A stretch of 64,000 nucleotides of DNA, from positions 12,676,930 through 12,740,929 of the forward strand of contig CM065325.1 of the NCBI GenBank assembly GCA_033032175.1, in the 5' to 3' direction. Positions within the stretch are counted from its first letter, which is position 1. Each line of letters starts with the position of its first letter. Source of the stretch: Saturnia japonica (lineage: Eukaryota; Arthropoda; Insecta; Lepidoptera; Saturniidae). A program made the translations under genes and the position numbers. Below the pieces are notes generated by a model. It was given only the letters and a program-made list of their open reading frames with translations, was not told where the DNA came from and did not search any database. Below, in pieces: positions 27,401 through 42,400 of this stretch.

Positions 27401-30400
27401 TACAAAACTAGGGTTTTGGAAGTTTGGATATAAGATATAATGGGTATAAGATAATTGTCATAGTGCATATCACAGATTTGAGAAAAAGGGTGAATATTAT
27501 ACATAATTAATTATTTTAAAGCATATATTCTTGAATTTCTGTGACTTGCTTTGCCTTTAACTGTTTTATATTAAGCTAGCGTTACCCAGCGGCACCGCAT
27601 GCGTTTATTACGTATTTATTACTTATATTTATCTCATAATTATTATATTTTTATCGTATTAATGAAAATTTATATAGCCGATTGATAATAATGGGGGAAT
27701 GATATAAGCTTCTCGTGTACAAAACATTATACAAATTGATGAAGTCATTTTTGAATTAAACCCAGATCTACAAAAATATATAGACAATTTTTTAAATGCC
27801 ATATTCGTTATTAATGTTCTTTAATAAATACCAATCAGGAAATTTGGAATAAAATGACATGTACTAACAGAACTACCGATTTATTAATATACAAATGGTC
27901 CCATAAATATCCAACTATTTCAAGGCAAACAAAAATAGGATTGGTTGTTTTAAAACTATTTATTATGAAAATGTAATGGAGTATGAATCAAATTTTCTTT
28001 TTTTAAATAATTTAATTAAGGTGACGACCATTGTGCCGGCGACATTCTTCGAATCTTAGATGAATATTTTTGAAAACTTTCTGTAGAAGAGGTCTGGAAA
28101 TCGATGTAATTTTTTCCCTGACGTTTGTTCTCAGACGTTCTAAAGTCTGGGAAGAATTTTCATTAACATTAGATTTGAGGTAACCCTACAAAAAAATTAA
28201 TCCGGTGGGGTAAGATCCGGACTCCTGGGGGGCCATTCAATGTCACCTCTTCTCGAAATGACTTATCCGAGAAACAACTCGTGTAAGGCATGAACTGAGT
28301 TGTTAGTTGTATGGGACGTAGCTCCAGTTTGCTGAAACCATGTCCGAGGGTTGTAACATTCAAATTCTTCGAGCTCTGGATCCACGAGAACATAGTGGCA
28401 TTGCTTGGCACTTCACTAATATTCCTAAATCGATAATGTCGATATAGACGCCGCATACGAATTAGTGATCGATCGTTTACACAAACTCGCGCACGTAAAA
28501 AGCGCGTTGCTGTCCTGTGTACGGCATCGTAACAATTAAAAATATTATCGAGTCGCGCAAAGTACCGATACACTCTCATTCCCGGTCCCGTGGTATCGTG
28601 CCGTCTCTCTTACAGTTCAAATAGTTGGATACTTATGGGATAACCTGCAGCTACCTAACTTAGTATATAATAAAAAAAGGTGAAAAATATACTTATTTTC
28701 AGAAACATTAATTACTGAAGTAAAACACTCGAAAAAGAAGACTACACTTACCTCTAAGTCTCTAATAACATCCGATAGGGGTGAAACCAAAAAGACAACT
28801 GTTTCAGCGCCCACTAATGAATCGACAGTAATCTACAGTAGTAAAGAAACTTCAGAGACTGAATCAACTACGTCCTCGATAACTGATGAAACAGGATCGA
28901 CCTCGTCTACTGAAACAGATGAGACATCTGATTTTACTACAGAAACTGGAAGTGATGTCACAGGTGTGATAAACCTTTTGACAGTAGACCGTATTATAGA
29001 CCCCATCATATTGTCTAAAAAACCTTTATTACTCTTACTACACGATATGACTAATTTATGCCTATTTCAAATAATAAAACTGAGCTGGTCTTTGACAAAA
29101 TCTAGTCCTTCAAAATTTTTACGATTATACAATAACTATCAAAGATGTATTTGGAGGGCAAAGTTATTCTATTCCTGGAACGTATTCTTTAATGATTCGT
29201 GAGCTCTCGTGTTGTAGATTATTCGAATTGCCTACTTTAGTAATATAAATATGGTATCTAACACAGCACCGTAAGACATTTAGTTATGAAAGTAAACAAA
29301 TATACTAACCTAGCAGTGCTAATATCTGTTAACTGGTGAATCTTACGTACTGCGAATACAGTTACAGTTAATCTTTTCGTCAAAGTTTTAATGTGCGGAT
29401 CTCATTGTAATTTTGAATCAAGCGTAAGAAAACAGTATTATCAACTAAGCCTACTAAATTCTTGCTACTACTATCAATACGCCGAGCATTGGCCAATTAA
29501 TCTCATACATATAGTTTTTTTTTTCATTTAGCAGTAAATTATTAAAAGCAAACCTTTCAAAAATTTTAAATAAAGTGTTAAAATCTGGGCGTAAGAGCTG
29601 TCCATGGTTAAAAAAAAAAGATATCTATATAAACATGGAATGTAAAACATTATCTAGATATATAAAAAAATTGAGCTAAATCGTTGGATCCGTTTCCGAG
29701 AAACCAATTACATACATATAAATAAGAATTTAATGCTCATTCAACAGTATTAGATAGATATATTTATCACAGTACCATACATTACTATGGTACTGCTAAT
29801 TAGTCACTTTAATGTACGTGTTCTTGAATTACTCTGATCTACGCTACTTTGTACTTTATCTAATTATAATGAATATGACTAGCTTACTCTTAATATTAAA
29901 GGCGCAAAATGAAATTTAATTTTCAGAAACATCAGTAACTGATGTGACAGATTTGGAAGAGAATACTACACTTTCCTCTAAGTCACTAATCACATCCGAT
30001 AGAGAAGAGACCAAAAAGACAACGGTTCCACCACCCACTAACGAATCGACAGTAATCGACAGTAGTACAGAAACTTCAGAGACAGAATCAACCGCTTCTT
30101 CGATAACCGATGAAACAGGATCGACCTCTTCTACTGAAACTGATGAGACGTCTGATTTAACAACAGAAACTGAAAGCGATGTCACAGGTGTGTTAAACTT
30201 TATATAAAGTAACCTATACCGAATGTTGTTTGATCATAACTAATACTTGTAATTGTAAGAGTTAAGTAGTCAACTGAAGTGATTTGAATTCTCCACTTTC
30301 TACTACTATATTTTTGGTTTGTCAGATTGTAGAATCATCTCAATATTTAACACAGAGCATCGAGGAGAAACTACTAGAGTGTAATTTTTTTTTAAGATTT

Positions 30401-33400
30401 CATTCGGGTGTTATGGTGTCTATAATCATTTCCTAAACTTGTATTTATACCATTGAATCCGTTGCGGATCTAAGAGACAAGGATAACTATTTCCGGAGCA
30501 AATGTGCCATTATTTAAAACTAAGTGGGCTCTAATAATCCGCTGCTTTTGTAATTCAAACATATCAAAACTTATTTTCTGAAATTCTTTCAGTATAGTAC
30601 AACAATTTGTCATAGTATGTATTATAGTACTGTGAATTTATCATTTTAATGCGTATTGTATGTTTTTAATGTTTTTTGATATACTTTACTTTGTACTTTG
30701 CCTGTTTTGTAATAAATATGACTACTTCAATATAAATTATAATGTTGAAAAACGATCTTTTTTCTTCATACACAGACATAACTGAAGTAACTGATCTGAA
30801 AAAGAAGGTGACTGCACTTTCCTCTGAGTCGGCAATCACACCCGATAGAGATGAAACCAAAAAGACAACGGTTCCACCGCCCACTAATGAATCGACAGTT
30901 ATCTATAGTATTAAAGAAACTACAGAGACTGAATCAACCGCATCTTCGATAACCGATGAAACAGGATTGACCTCGTCTACTGAAACAGATGAGACATCTG
31001 ATTTTACAACAGAAACTGGAAGCGATGTTACAGGTGTGTTAAATTTTATGTGAGGTACTTTTACCGATATTAAAGTTATTGGATGTTTTTTTTAAATTCT
31101 TTTTCAGTTATAATTAGTTTGCTATTTGTAAATATTATTTATATATTGTACAAGTCTGGATATGATTACTATTATAGATGTAGTATTAACATCTATCATT
31201 AATATATTATGTCCACTATTTGCAACTGTCTAAATACTATACATAACTGGCAGACTTTGACTTTATCTCCCCATTTAACGAGATCTATTGTGGACGGAAA
31301 CTCAACATTATAAAATTTTATAACATAATTTTCGAAAATTATGTATTTATGATCGAGTCCAATAGTGTTCTTAAGTATAGAGATCAGCATTGTATACTGC
31401 ACTGGGAGTAAGTTTTGTTACATTATACAAGTGACTTCAAAACACTAATTCTGAGGTCAGTTATGACAGATTACTACTGAGGTCTTAGTTGGAACACTTA
31501 GAATACCTCGTATACCGATTTGTAGTATAAATCTCACTTTTCGGATCAAATATATCAGCACGAACACTGCTAGCTTGTGCCAGAAATGTGTATGGCAGTG
31601 GTAATCCCGAAATTGAATATTATCTTCTGAAGAAGGTAAAAAAATACTTTTACTTTCAGAAAAATCCATAACTGAGGTAACAAATCTGTCTACACTTTCC
31701 TCGGAATCAGTAACCACATCCGATAAAGATGTGACTACAAAGTCAACAATTTCACCACCCACAAAAGAATCGACAGTATTCGACAGTAGTGAAGAATCTT
31801 CAGAGACTGAAGCAACCGCATCATCGATAACTGATGAAACAGGTTCAACCTTAGCAACCAAATCAGATGAGACATCTGAATTAGGAGATACTCAGTCTAC
31901 CACGGAAACTGAGAGCAATGCGACTGGTATGTAAAACTTTAATTAAATGTAGCATGGCAACAAAATAACTGTACTTAGCCTGATGTTAAGCACAATACAA
32001 TCTAAAACTACTAGAGATAGTTAATCCATCGCTGGTTATGGCTCTCCTGACAGCCTGCAAGCCACTCTGCATCTGGATATGCACTGGCTAATCGTGAAAC
32101 GTTTCACACCTATAGTCACTGTGATTAGTACATCACCATGTGCATGGTGGTCGCTACCCAGTCGGATATAGATACTTGTCATCTCGCTAGAATACTGGAT
32201 ATGCATCAGCTGATTCCGAAACGCAAAACGCCAATGCTTGCCACTTAGGTGGGAGTCACAATTCTCATGTCCTACCACCCAAACGTTTCTAAAGATAATC
32301 TTTAATTTCTGAACCAAAAATACCCTATGTGATAAAACCTTCAATTATAACAGAGCCGAGCGCAACTACAACAATAATAGACATGAAGTCATCTAAATTT
32401 GGATCAAGTGAAATATCAAGTATCACAAAATCTACGGAGTCTACGGTAAGAAATGAAACAGAACCTATAACCACAGAAAAATCTACTGAACTGAAGCTTA
32501 CTTATGAAACTTCTGAAGCAAGTCCCACATTGTCATCAATTGCTAAAGTAACAGAAGAAACTGTATCGAGCACAACGGAACCTTCGCCTGGAAAATCTGC
32601 TGAAACAAAAGAAGAAAGTAAAGAACCCAGCTCAACAACAGAAGTATCAATTGTTAATGCTACAAGTAGTGAAAAAACATCAAGATCAGTTCCAATGGAA
32701 GAAACAACAGAATCTGTATCAGGATCTACAGAACCATTAACAGAAAAAACCACAGAATCTAGCTTCGTTACTGCTACAAGTAGTGAAAAAACATCAAGAT
32801 CAGTTTCAACGGAAGAAACAACAGAATCTGTATCAGGTTCTACAGAACCATTAACAGAAAAAACCACAGAAGCTGAAGCTAAAAGTATAGAACCAAACTC
32901 AACAATAGAAACATCTACAGTTGCAGCTACTACAATGGAAACCGGAAGTTCTTCTGAAGTCACTCAGTCAACAATATCAGAACTAGTTACATCAGAAGAA
33001 GCATCAGAAACGGCATCCACTGTTTCATTATTCTCAGAATCAGTATCAAGTACTATAGAATCTTCCTCTACTTCATCGCTAGAAGAAACAACTGTATCTA
33101 TCGCTTCGAGTAGCAGTAGCGAATCAACCTCAGAATTTACGGAAGCCACAACATTGCCAACTGAAATTTCTGTTGAAGGTATTGTTCATATTTTGCAAAA
33201 CATCTTTGATTATTAATAATTCCTTAAGATTTCCATTAAAAAGTAACAGTAAAAGGACAAAGATTATAATCTCTATTTAACTAAGATATTTTTCGGTACA
33301 AAAGCAGTAATTAATGATGTCTATTTTAAATGATGAATTATTTCTGTTGTCACAAACGAAAATTTAGATGAATGTTACTCTAAAATATACTACATACTAA

Positions 33401-36400
33401 TATTGTCATTAATAAAAATATTTTAATACAATATTTAACAACACCAAAACCAACATCTACGTTTACAGGTAGAACTGAACAGACATCACCCACCACTGAA
33501 GGGAAAACATTACCTACGCAAACACAAGAGACTAGCGAGACCACTTCAGGTAGATTATTTAGTATCTTTTTCATATAGTGATAACCGTACAACAGTTTTA
33601 AATTATCGTCATAATATTACCGGGCTGTACGCCCACTTTATGTCCCATTGCTATGTAAAGGACTCTTACCGAGAAAGGCACAGGCTAAATTACCAAGCTA
33701 GCCCACGGTGTATTGGCGATTTCAAACTCTGAGAGTCTGATACAATATTTAATGGTCTTTTTTATTATTATTCGTTTTAATTTAATGAGAAACACGATTG
33801 TATAATAATGAGAAGATAACTGCACTTTAAGTACAACTGATAATTAAGTTTATATTTGCCCTAAAGGAGCACCAGTTCAAGGGTCTTCAGAGAAAACGAC
33901 AGAAGTCCTTCCAACAGAAGTAACTCCAGTTGGCACTAGTAAGACATTTTTATTATTTTAAATACTAATTGCAAAAATTTTCTTTTAGTTCATTACAAAA
34001 CACTGTAATCTATTATTTGTACAATAATATCAATTTTAAAATTGTGCCTTCGGATCTTATCAAATGTGATTTGGAAGATTTGGAAGACTGGCTTTCAAAT
34101 GCAGCTGCCGGAACACCTATGAAGCAATGTGCTTGACGACAAATTTTAAATTTGCCAGCCAAGAAGGTGTGCATTAGAAAAAGTCCTACCACCATCCTAT
34201 GATTTTATCACGATGTTTTCCTTCACCAAAAGCTCGATCGACACGATTCCTTATACGCTCCAAATGAGCCATCATTGCTCAAGTAATGGTTGTGACATTC
34301 TGATCTAAATAACTACGATGCGCTCAATATGTCTATTATACAATTGTCTGTTATTAGTGGTGGATATAGTAAACACGAACTGTTTTGGGACTATAATGTT
34401 CTGAGATAAACCAATCGTGCTTACGTTTTGGATCAAGCAGTTTTCATTGCCCAAAGATGTTTTTGAATTCAGTGATGCCATTTTTAAATTTACTACTAAT
34501 ACCATAGAAAATAATATAGTTGTAATCTCAATGATTCAATCGTAAAACTGGGTTTTTCGTTCACAAAACGGCGCCCTAATAATATAATGAAAATTGAACT
34601 GTCAATGGATCATAGTCGATAATCAAATATCGATAAAATTTGTCGTCCATCTCGTCCTGATAGTCAAAGCTAGTTAATGCTGAGCTACCTTATTACCATT
34701 GATATAAAGTGCTTTCTATTTTGCACTTTTAAGGAACCTCAACAATGAAACTCGTGAATATCACAACTTTTCGTTTGATACGTATCGTCCTTTCAAGCGT
34801 TTACAACGACGACAGTTTCTGCAAGTAGTTAACGCTTTGATTTGCATTTTTACAACTCATTTCAGCTCACTTCTAGTTATTATTAAAACTTTTATAAATT
34901 CATCGTTATCGTCGTCAATTTAACTTCGAGACTGCACTGCTTCCAGAGCTGTATATCCGTGCAATCGCTGTTGTTTGATAGATATGTTAACCAGTTGTTC
35001 AGTGCTATGGTATATATGGTTTCTGGCTTCATATAAACCGCTAAGTAGCAGTCCGTCAAGATGTTGTAGATGCTATACTCGCTGTAGGATAAATAGTTTA
35101 ATTTGTTTATATTCGTAACTACAAATATAATACACCACAAAAACAAAATAGCATCCATTATGAAATTTTTTAATTTATTTATAATGTATATATTACAGCT
35201 ATTAGGGATTGGAAAATAACAATGCTAATAACAAAACCTATTTGCAAGAAGAGAAAGGTACACTGCTCAAAATCCAAATTTGGGTGCTGTCCAGACAGGA
35301 AAACAGCTGCTGCTGGACCATTTGATGAAGGTTTGATATTATCTTTTATGGCTTAAATTAATGTCTAGTTATTTTTTTAATATTTTTAAAGATTTTCTGT
35401 CACTCTTCTTTTGTTTGCAACAATGGCCGTCTAGCGGGAAACTTTTCATGCTATGATTTTTTATGATTATAAACGAGGGTTAAAATTCACAAACTACATT
35501 TAGGGGAGTCTGCTCCTATATTAGCAACAGTTACTTATTGGTTTTGTGAATTTAAACGTGGTCAAGAAAACCTTAACGATGACCCTAGACCTAGCCGACC
35601 TACAGCTGTAGTAACTCATAAAAAAGTCATCAGGATAGAGTAGCTATTGCGGGAGAATAGACACATTACACATCGATAGATTCAGGCTGAACTGAAGATT
35701 GGAACACAGATAGTTTCAACTATCCTGCATGAACACCTTAAAGTTAGAAAGCTTGCTCTGCGATTAATACCACATCCTCTTAACAAAGACTTTAAATCTT
35801 GTCTTGTTGATGGGTGCAAATTTATGCTAAAAAGTTTGAAGGAGGAATTTCACAAAACGAGTGCGCCTTAACACAATCAATAGCGTGTACAAACAAAAAT
35901 CAGTCCCCTGCACATGAATTTTATCTTCGATGTGATAACAGACAGCTGTTATTTAGCACTTAATTATAGTCTTTGGTTGCATACGTAAGCTTTCTTAAGA
36001 TTTTATTTTAACTCTTATACACTTTAATTAGGTTGTCCCAAACCCGAGACCTGCAAGGAATCCCATTACGGTTGTTGCCCAGACGAAATATCCCCAGCGC
36101 TCGGTTCTAAATATGAAGGTTGTCCAATTATGCCTTGTGCTGAAAGTCTGTTCGGATGCTGTTTGTCCGATAACAAAACCTCAGCAGAGGGTAACGACCA
36201 GGAAGGTTGTCCACCGAAACCACCTGCGTGCAAATCTACCGAGTAAGTTAAATTGTAATTTTAAAAGATTATAATTTTCTATAACTCTCACTAAGCTATG
36301 TTTTTCGATGGATCATATCATAATGCATTCAAATAAATTTTGCACTCACCATAAGGTGCTGTACAGTCAATTTGTTGAGCTAGTATTAAAACAATATTTC

Positions 36401-39400
36401 TTAATACTTCTAATTTTTCCTAGAACTTGTAATGTTATATGTAATTTCTTATTGTTTTTAGATATGGCTGCTGTGATGACGGCGAAACTGAAGCCACTGG
36501 TCCTGGGAACTTAGGCTGTCCTGAGTATTCGATGACCACACGTTAGTTTTACAGCTCTTTATCGAATTCCAATAAGATACAATAAGTACGAGTTGTTAGG
36601 TTTTATTGCTGTTTTTAAAATTATTAAATCATCCACAGAAACAAATGCCGATACGGAAACTACTTCACAAAAAGAAACAATGGTCACTGAGACCTCAAGC
36701 ACGTTGGCGGAAGGATGTGCTGGGACAGCCTTTGGCTGCTGCTTTGACAACGAGACAGAAGCTTTGGGTCCAGATGGACAGGGATGTCCGTGCAACGTTA
36801 CTACATTCGGGTGTTGTCCTGATGGCGTATCACCAGGTAAAATTTTTACAGTATCAAATAATAATTTAATGCCTCCTTCTTGTAATTCCAAATGGCAAAA
36901 TTACTTTACATAATTGCTCCTTATAGTAGTTAGTCAAAAAATATTGGACGATGTTTTAATCGATTGAAATTTGTTAAATAATACCGATAATAAATATACA
37001 ATATACGCGCTGGGTTTCGGAGTCACTGTTTTACGGTAACCTCCATCTCGGCACGAACTAAAAAGTTCTCAGTGACTTATCTTTGTCATACCGTGAAGAT
37101 GTGGATCTATCTGAGGCCAGTGTGTTCCCTCCGTCCTTTAAGTGTAACGTGAAGAGATATTTATGCAGGCTGAATGACAGCGGCGACCGCCGTGGATATA
37201 ATATCTCTTGGTGGTCACCGTTGTGTTTTGATTGTGCTGTGCTTACCACCGAGCTATTATTAAAAAAAAATTAAAATAATATAATATAATACATAGGCTA
37301 GCGTTGTTGAATAAATAAAACTCGTAGATGAAAAATATATTTTATAATTTCCCTTACAGCTAATGGTACACAAATGGAAGGCTGCTTGGCGTCTTGCAAT
37401 ACAAGCTCATTTGGTTGTTGTCCTGATGGCAAGACTCCAGCGCATGGTCACGGCCAGGAGGGTTGCTGTCTATTATATCCATTCGGTTGCTGTCCTGATA
37501 ACTATAAGCCTGCAGAGGGACCACATCTTGAAGGTAATCTACTTATAATACAATCGAAGATTACTCCAATTTATAAATTGCTTAATGCATTAATTGTACA
37601 TTCAAAAAGTGAAGGAACATATGGGCATTGTAACTCAACAATACCATGTGAAAGGTAGAGTTTAGGATGATCTGGAGATTGCTTCCCCGACAAAAGCAAC
37701 ATACATCGTTAATATATTCTGACTGTATACTAGAGAAGTATTGTATATTGATAAGAACAACTATTTATTCATAACAATTTATACTCTGTAAAAGGAAAAC
37801 TGAATATTGAAATATGTAACGACATATTTTAAAAATGTACTTGTACTTCTTCGATTCATACAATCATTAAAGGTTATCATTTCTTACTTTTAAGAAATCT
37901 ATACATATATACCTATACCAAAACTATTATTTATTATTTTCGGCGTCGAGTCATTGGTAATCTCTTTATATGACGTGATGCCCATAAATTTAAAAACTAC
38001 CTAAGAGACGCATGACTTCCAAATTGCAGCCACCAAATAAAACCCTGTTTGATAGTTTGAACAATTATTAGGATGTGGATGTCAATACGCTCGTTTCGGC
38101 TGCTGCCCTGACAATGTGACGTACGCTCGAGGACCTAATAATGAAGGATGTGGATGTCAATATTCAACTCATGGATGCTGTCCCGACAGGTATTCTGAAC
38201 GCTTTTGTAATATACTTTAGAATTAAAGCTGCCTGTCCACTGAAGCGGAGCTGTGCAAATTTCGATCAATAGAACTGCATCCTTAGATTTTTATGCATTT
38301 CTGGTGGTCGAAATATGCACATAAAATAGTAATAGTGCAAGAGTTGGAATACAAAACCAAAACACATCAAACACATTATTAATAAAACCAAAATACTTTT
38401 TGTGAATATTTAGACACACAGAAGCCTCCGGTCCAAGCTTCGAGGGTTGCGGCTGTCACACATACCAGTTTGGTTGTTGTCCTGACGGCTTCACTATTGC
38501 TAAGGGTACTGGCCTGCGAGGTTGCCTTTGCCACGAGTCTAAGTATGGCTGCTGCGGTGACGGTGAAACTGTTGCCAGTGGACCAGAAAAACAAGGCTGC
38601 GACTGCTCTTCCAGCAAGTATGGCTGTTGTCCAGACGGTATAACCGAAGCTAAAGGAAGCAAATTTTTAGGCTGTACCGATATTCCTTTGAATAGACAAG
38701 GTGATTCTTTTACATCTTACATACCAGTTCTAACATACCGACTGCTTCAAGTTTAATTACATTTAGAGTTTCAATGACAATAAATAATTTAAAAACGGTT
38801 AGTCTTCGATTTGTGTAAAATTTAGTGATCGTGTGAATTATGTTCTGAATCATATTATAGGTACTTATCGGATCTTTATTATATTTCTATTAACAGCTGC
38901 CTGTAGTTTATCTACTGACAGAGGATCATGCCGAAACTATTCTGTACATTGGTATTATGACCTGGAGTATGGCGGTTGCTCGCGTTTCTGGTACGGAGGA
39001 TGCGAAGGAAACGGCAACAGGTTCACATCTAAGGAAGAGTGTGAAGACGTGTGCGTCCAACCTTCACCTCAAGGTACTTTATTATTGCATCCTTAAATAA
39101 CTCTACTTGACCACCTTAAGAATAAAGAGTTACTTAGTCTTAGAGTTAGTTTAGTCTTATTTTGAAACATATTTTCACAGACCATCGACATAACGTTCAA
39201 AGTTTGCTTCGTTCGACACTTTGAGTTGCTAGTATGACCATATAATAATAATAAATAATACTAATTTGGAAAGCGACCTAAAATACCTATAAACGCTATC
39301 CGATGTATGAGCAAAATCTGTTCTTATTAGCTCATAAATGGAAAAGAATAGAAAGAAAACAAGTGACAAAGTTATCTAAAGATACAGTGTACCTATATAC

Positions 39401-42400
39401 TACAGAAATAATATACACATAAATAGCGCTTTCACATTGATATATCTTCTACTATCTAAAACTAGAAGTTTAAATACCAAGACAACATTAATACTTGCCG
39501 AACGTTAAACATAAAATACGGTCCGGTTTAAATCTAATACTATTAACTGAGCAATTCTTGTATTGTAATTGGTTTCTCAGAAATGGCTCCAACAGTTTAG
39601 TTGAAACTTTGTTTTTAGATAATGTTTTATATTTCAAGTTTACCTATATAGGAAAACTTTTTTTATAAGACTCGGTCACCCAGATATTGGTTCTTAAAGG
39701 AATTAAGGGTTTAAACGTGAATTATCTAGATCCCATCATACTGTCACGCCTGTATTCCCCGAAGAGTTAGCCAGAGGTGTACCAACATACAACCATAGTT
39801 CCCAACTCCCATGTAATAGGGGGCGAGCCTATTGTCATTAATAGGGCATAAAGCCCAGTTCCGAGCTCCTATTAAGAATTTCATATAAAAACCTAATAAA
39901 ACTTTGTTTAACCTGGAAATCGAACCCAGGACCTCAAGCATAGCAGTCAAATTTACGACCACAAGGCTAATAAGGCAGTTAAAGTAGTAAAATTTGTATT
40001 ATCATACAGAGTCTGTACTTTTTTATGCATAAACCGAATTTATAAATTTATAATCCTTTCTGCAGATACATGCAAACTGCCGAAAGTAAAAGGTGCCTGC
40101 ACTGGGTACAACGTTCGTTGGTACTACGATAATGAAAGGGAACAGTGTAGTCAGTTCGTCTTCGGTGGCTGTTTAGGCAACGCTAACAATTTCGACTCTC
40201 GTGAGCTGTGTCAAACGCAATGCGAACCCACTAAAACGGCTGGTAAGTTTAATGTTGCTAGTACTGATTTTTTGAACCCTAACATAATTAACTGTTTGAC
40301 AATCTTAACGGTCTTGACAATTTATAAGCGACAAAATATATTAAATTGGACTATAATTTAATTACAGAACGTAGTATCAAAGACTTCCAAGTTATAAAAG
40401 ATAATGAAATTTTTGGCTTTATTCAGAAATAAGATCTATTTTTTGATAAGTAAGGACCAAAAGCAACAGCAAATGATGAGAGATGTCTACAAGTATGAAA
40501 GGAAAAACTTCTAGTTATTATACTCACAATGGTTGTGCCCGAAAATCAATAATAATAATATGTTTCGTTCTGTTAGGCAAAACCTACCATACATGTACTA
40601 GAAGAATCACTCAAAGATCCTTTAATTCTTTAAAAAACCTTGGTATGAAATTGTTAATTGTCTGATATTCATATTTTAAAACTGAATAAATAATATTGAA
40701 TTGAGATTAGGTAACCAAAGTTCGTATTAAATGTATTAACATTTGTAAACCATTAATTAGATCAATGCAACCTACCAATCGACCGAGGTTCATGTTCTGG
40801 TAACTTTGGACGCTGGGGCTTCAATGCGGAGACACGTCGCTGTGAGCAGTTCATCTGGGGCGGTTGTGAGGGTAATTCCAACAGATTTGGGTCAGAAGCT
40901 GCCTGTGTGCAGCGGTGTGACCCACCGGGCACCCCTAAACGTGAGTAAATTCATGTTTGGCTTGAATTTGTTTTATGAGTTATTGTAAAGAAATAAATTT
41001 TAAGTATATTTCAATGCAAAGTTTGCAAGTTTCATATTTAGAACATAAAGGATGATCCTTTAAATTGCATGATCTCAGAATATCTAAAATTGTTAATTAA
41101 AAATCGACTTGCACTTCACTCACTAAAAAATCTTCAAATTAATAAGGTTCTTTTGTTTAATTTCTTTTATATAATAACTCTGCATGTGTAGTTTTTGAAG
41201 TTTGGTTTTGGTATATTAACATTGGAAACTGTATGTAGTTACTAATCAATTCTTATCTTTTTTTTACTTAGTTATTTTAGCTAATCTAAATTACATAATA
41301 ACTCTTCATTCTCAATTGACTGGACATCAATCAGCAACTTATCATCGGTGATACTGCAAAACTGGCTATGTCCCTATCAACTGATTTTACACCAGAGAGA
41401 GAGAGAGAGAGAGAGAGAGAAGAAAAGTTATTTTAATGATTAGGTGTGTGACATGCACATTGTGATGATGCGTCGCAAGTAAAATCAATATAGTCTTTGT
41501 TATATATATATCAGTCTTGAATTTGGAATTAATACGGAAGCAACTTATAAATATAATATTTTAACATAATTATTGTAACTTTACAGAAATACAGTAAAAA
41601 ATGTTGATAAACCCGATCGAGGTTTTTGCCGGTTCTTCTCGATGACTGGTATGTTTTTCAAACCGGTAGTAATGTATTGACTGTCATTCATAAGTGCTTC
41701 TTAGAGCCTGGATTTCATATTTTTAATTTTGATTTTGACTGCAGTATCACCGACGATATATTTCTAATAACTTAGTTGTCGTTAGTAAATAAATTCGGTA
41801 ATGTAACACTTGATAGTAAGTACCGGATAATAATCAGAATAGCAGTCAATGGAGAAAAGTAGTCTAACAATAAGTCGCTTGCACAGCACAATGCACGCAG
41901 CCACAGGATGTCGGCAACTGCACTGATAAGGAAGCAATGTGGTCATTCAGTCAGAGTGAGAACCGTTGTGTGCCATTCTACTACACCGGCTGTGGAGGGA
42001 ACGACAACAGATTTGATAATGAACAGAACTGCATTGACGCTTGCCCGAGTTCCTATAGTAAGTTGGTTCAAACTCTGCCACGCTCTAACGTCCAAACTTC
42101 AAAATCAATATACTAAGCTACGGAAACACGAAAATAATCTATAGCATCATTATATTTCTAAAAGCTATTATTTATTTTGACAAATTTTTCGAATGGCCAA
42201 AGAATTTTATTATAAATACAACGCGGTTTGATATTTGGAACATAAACAATAATCTTGAAAATTTATTTAACGAGTTTTTAAATGTTGTTAAAATTGCTAA
42301 TAAAATTCACTTTAATCAATATTTAATCTTGAATCACTGATTATCTCTGAAGTTATAGAAATAACCTATTTCAGGATAAGCTTTTTCTAAATTATGTAAC

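Noticed and set aside
32502..32963. 153-codon open frame on the minus strand (and similar ones at 32964-33149, 29916-30185, 31457-31861)
   Set aside because: Each is the mirror of a Ser/Thr/Glu-rich papilin exon; low-complexity coding DNA leaves the reverse frame open (Val/Ser/Asp-rich). No independent signal.
41394..41422. CRISPR-like or structured array
   Set aside because: A simple (AG)n microsatellite; no spaced repeats anywhere in the window.
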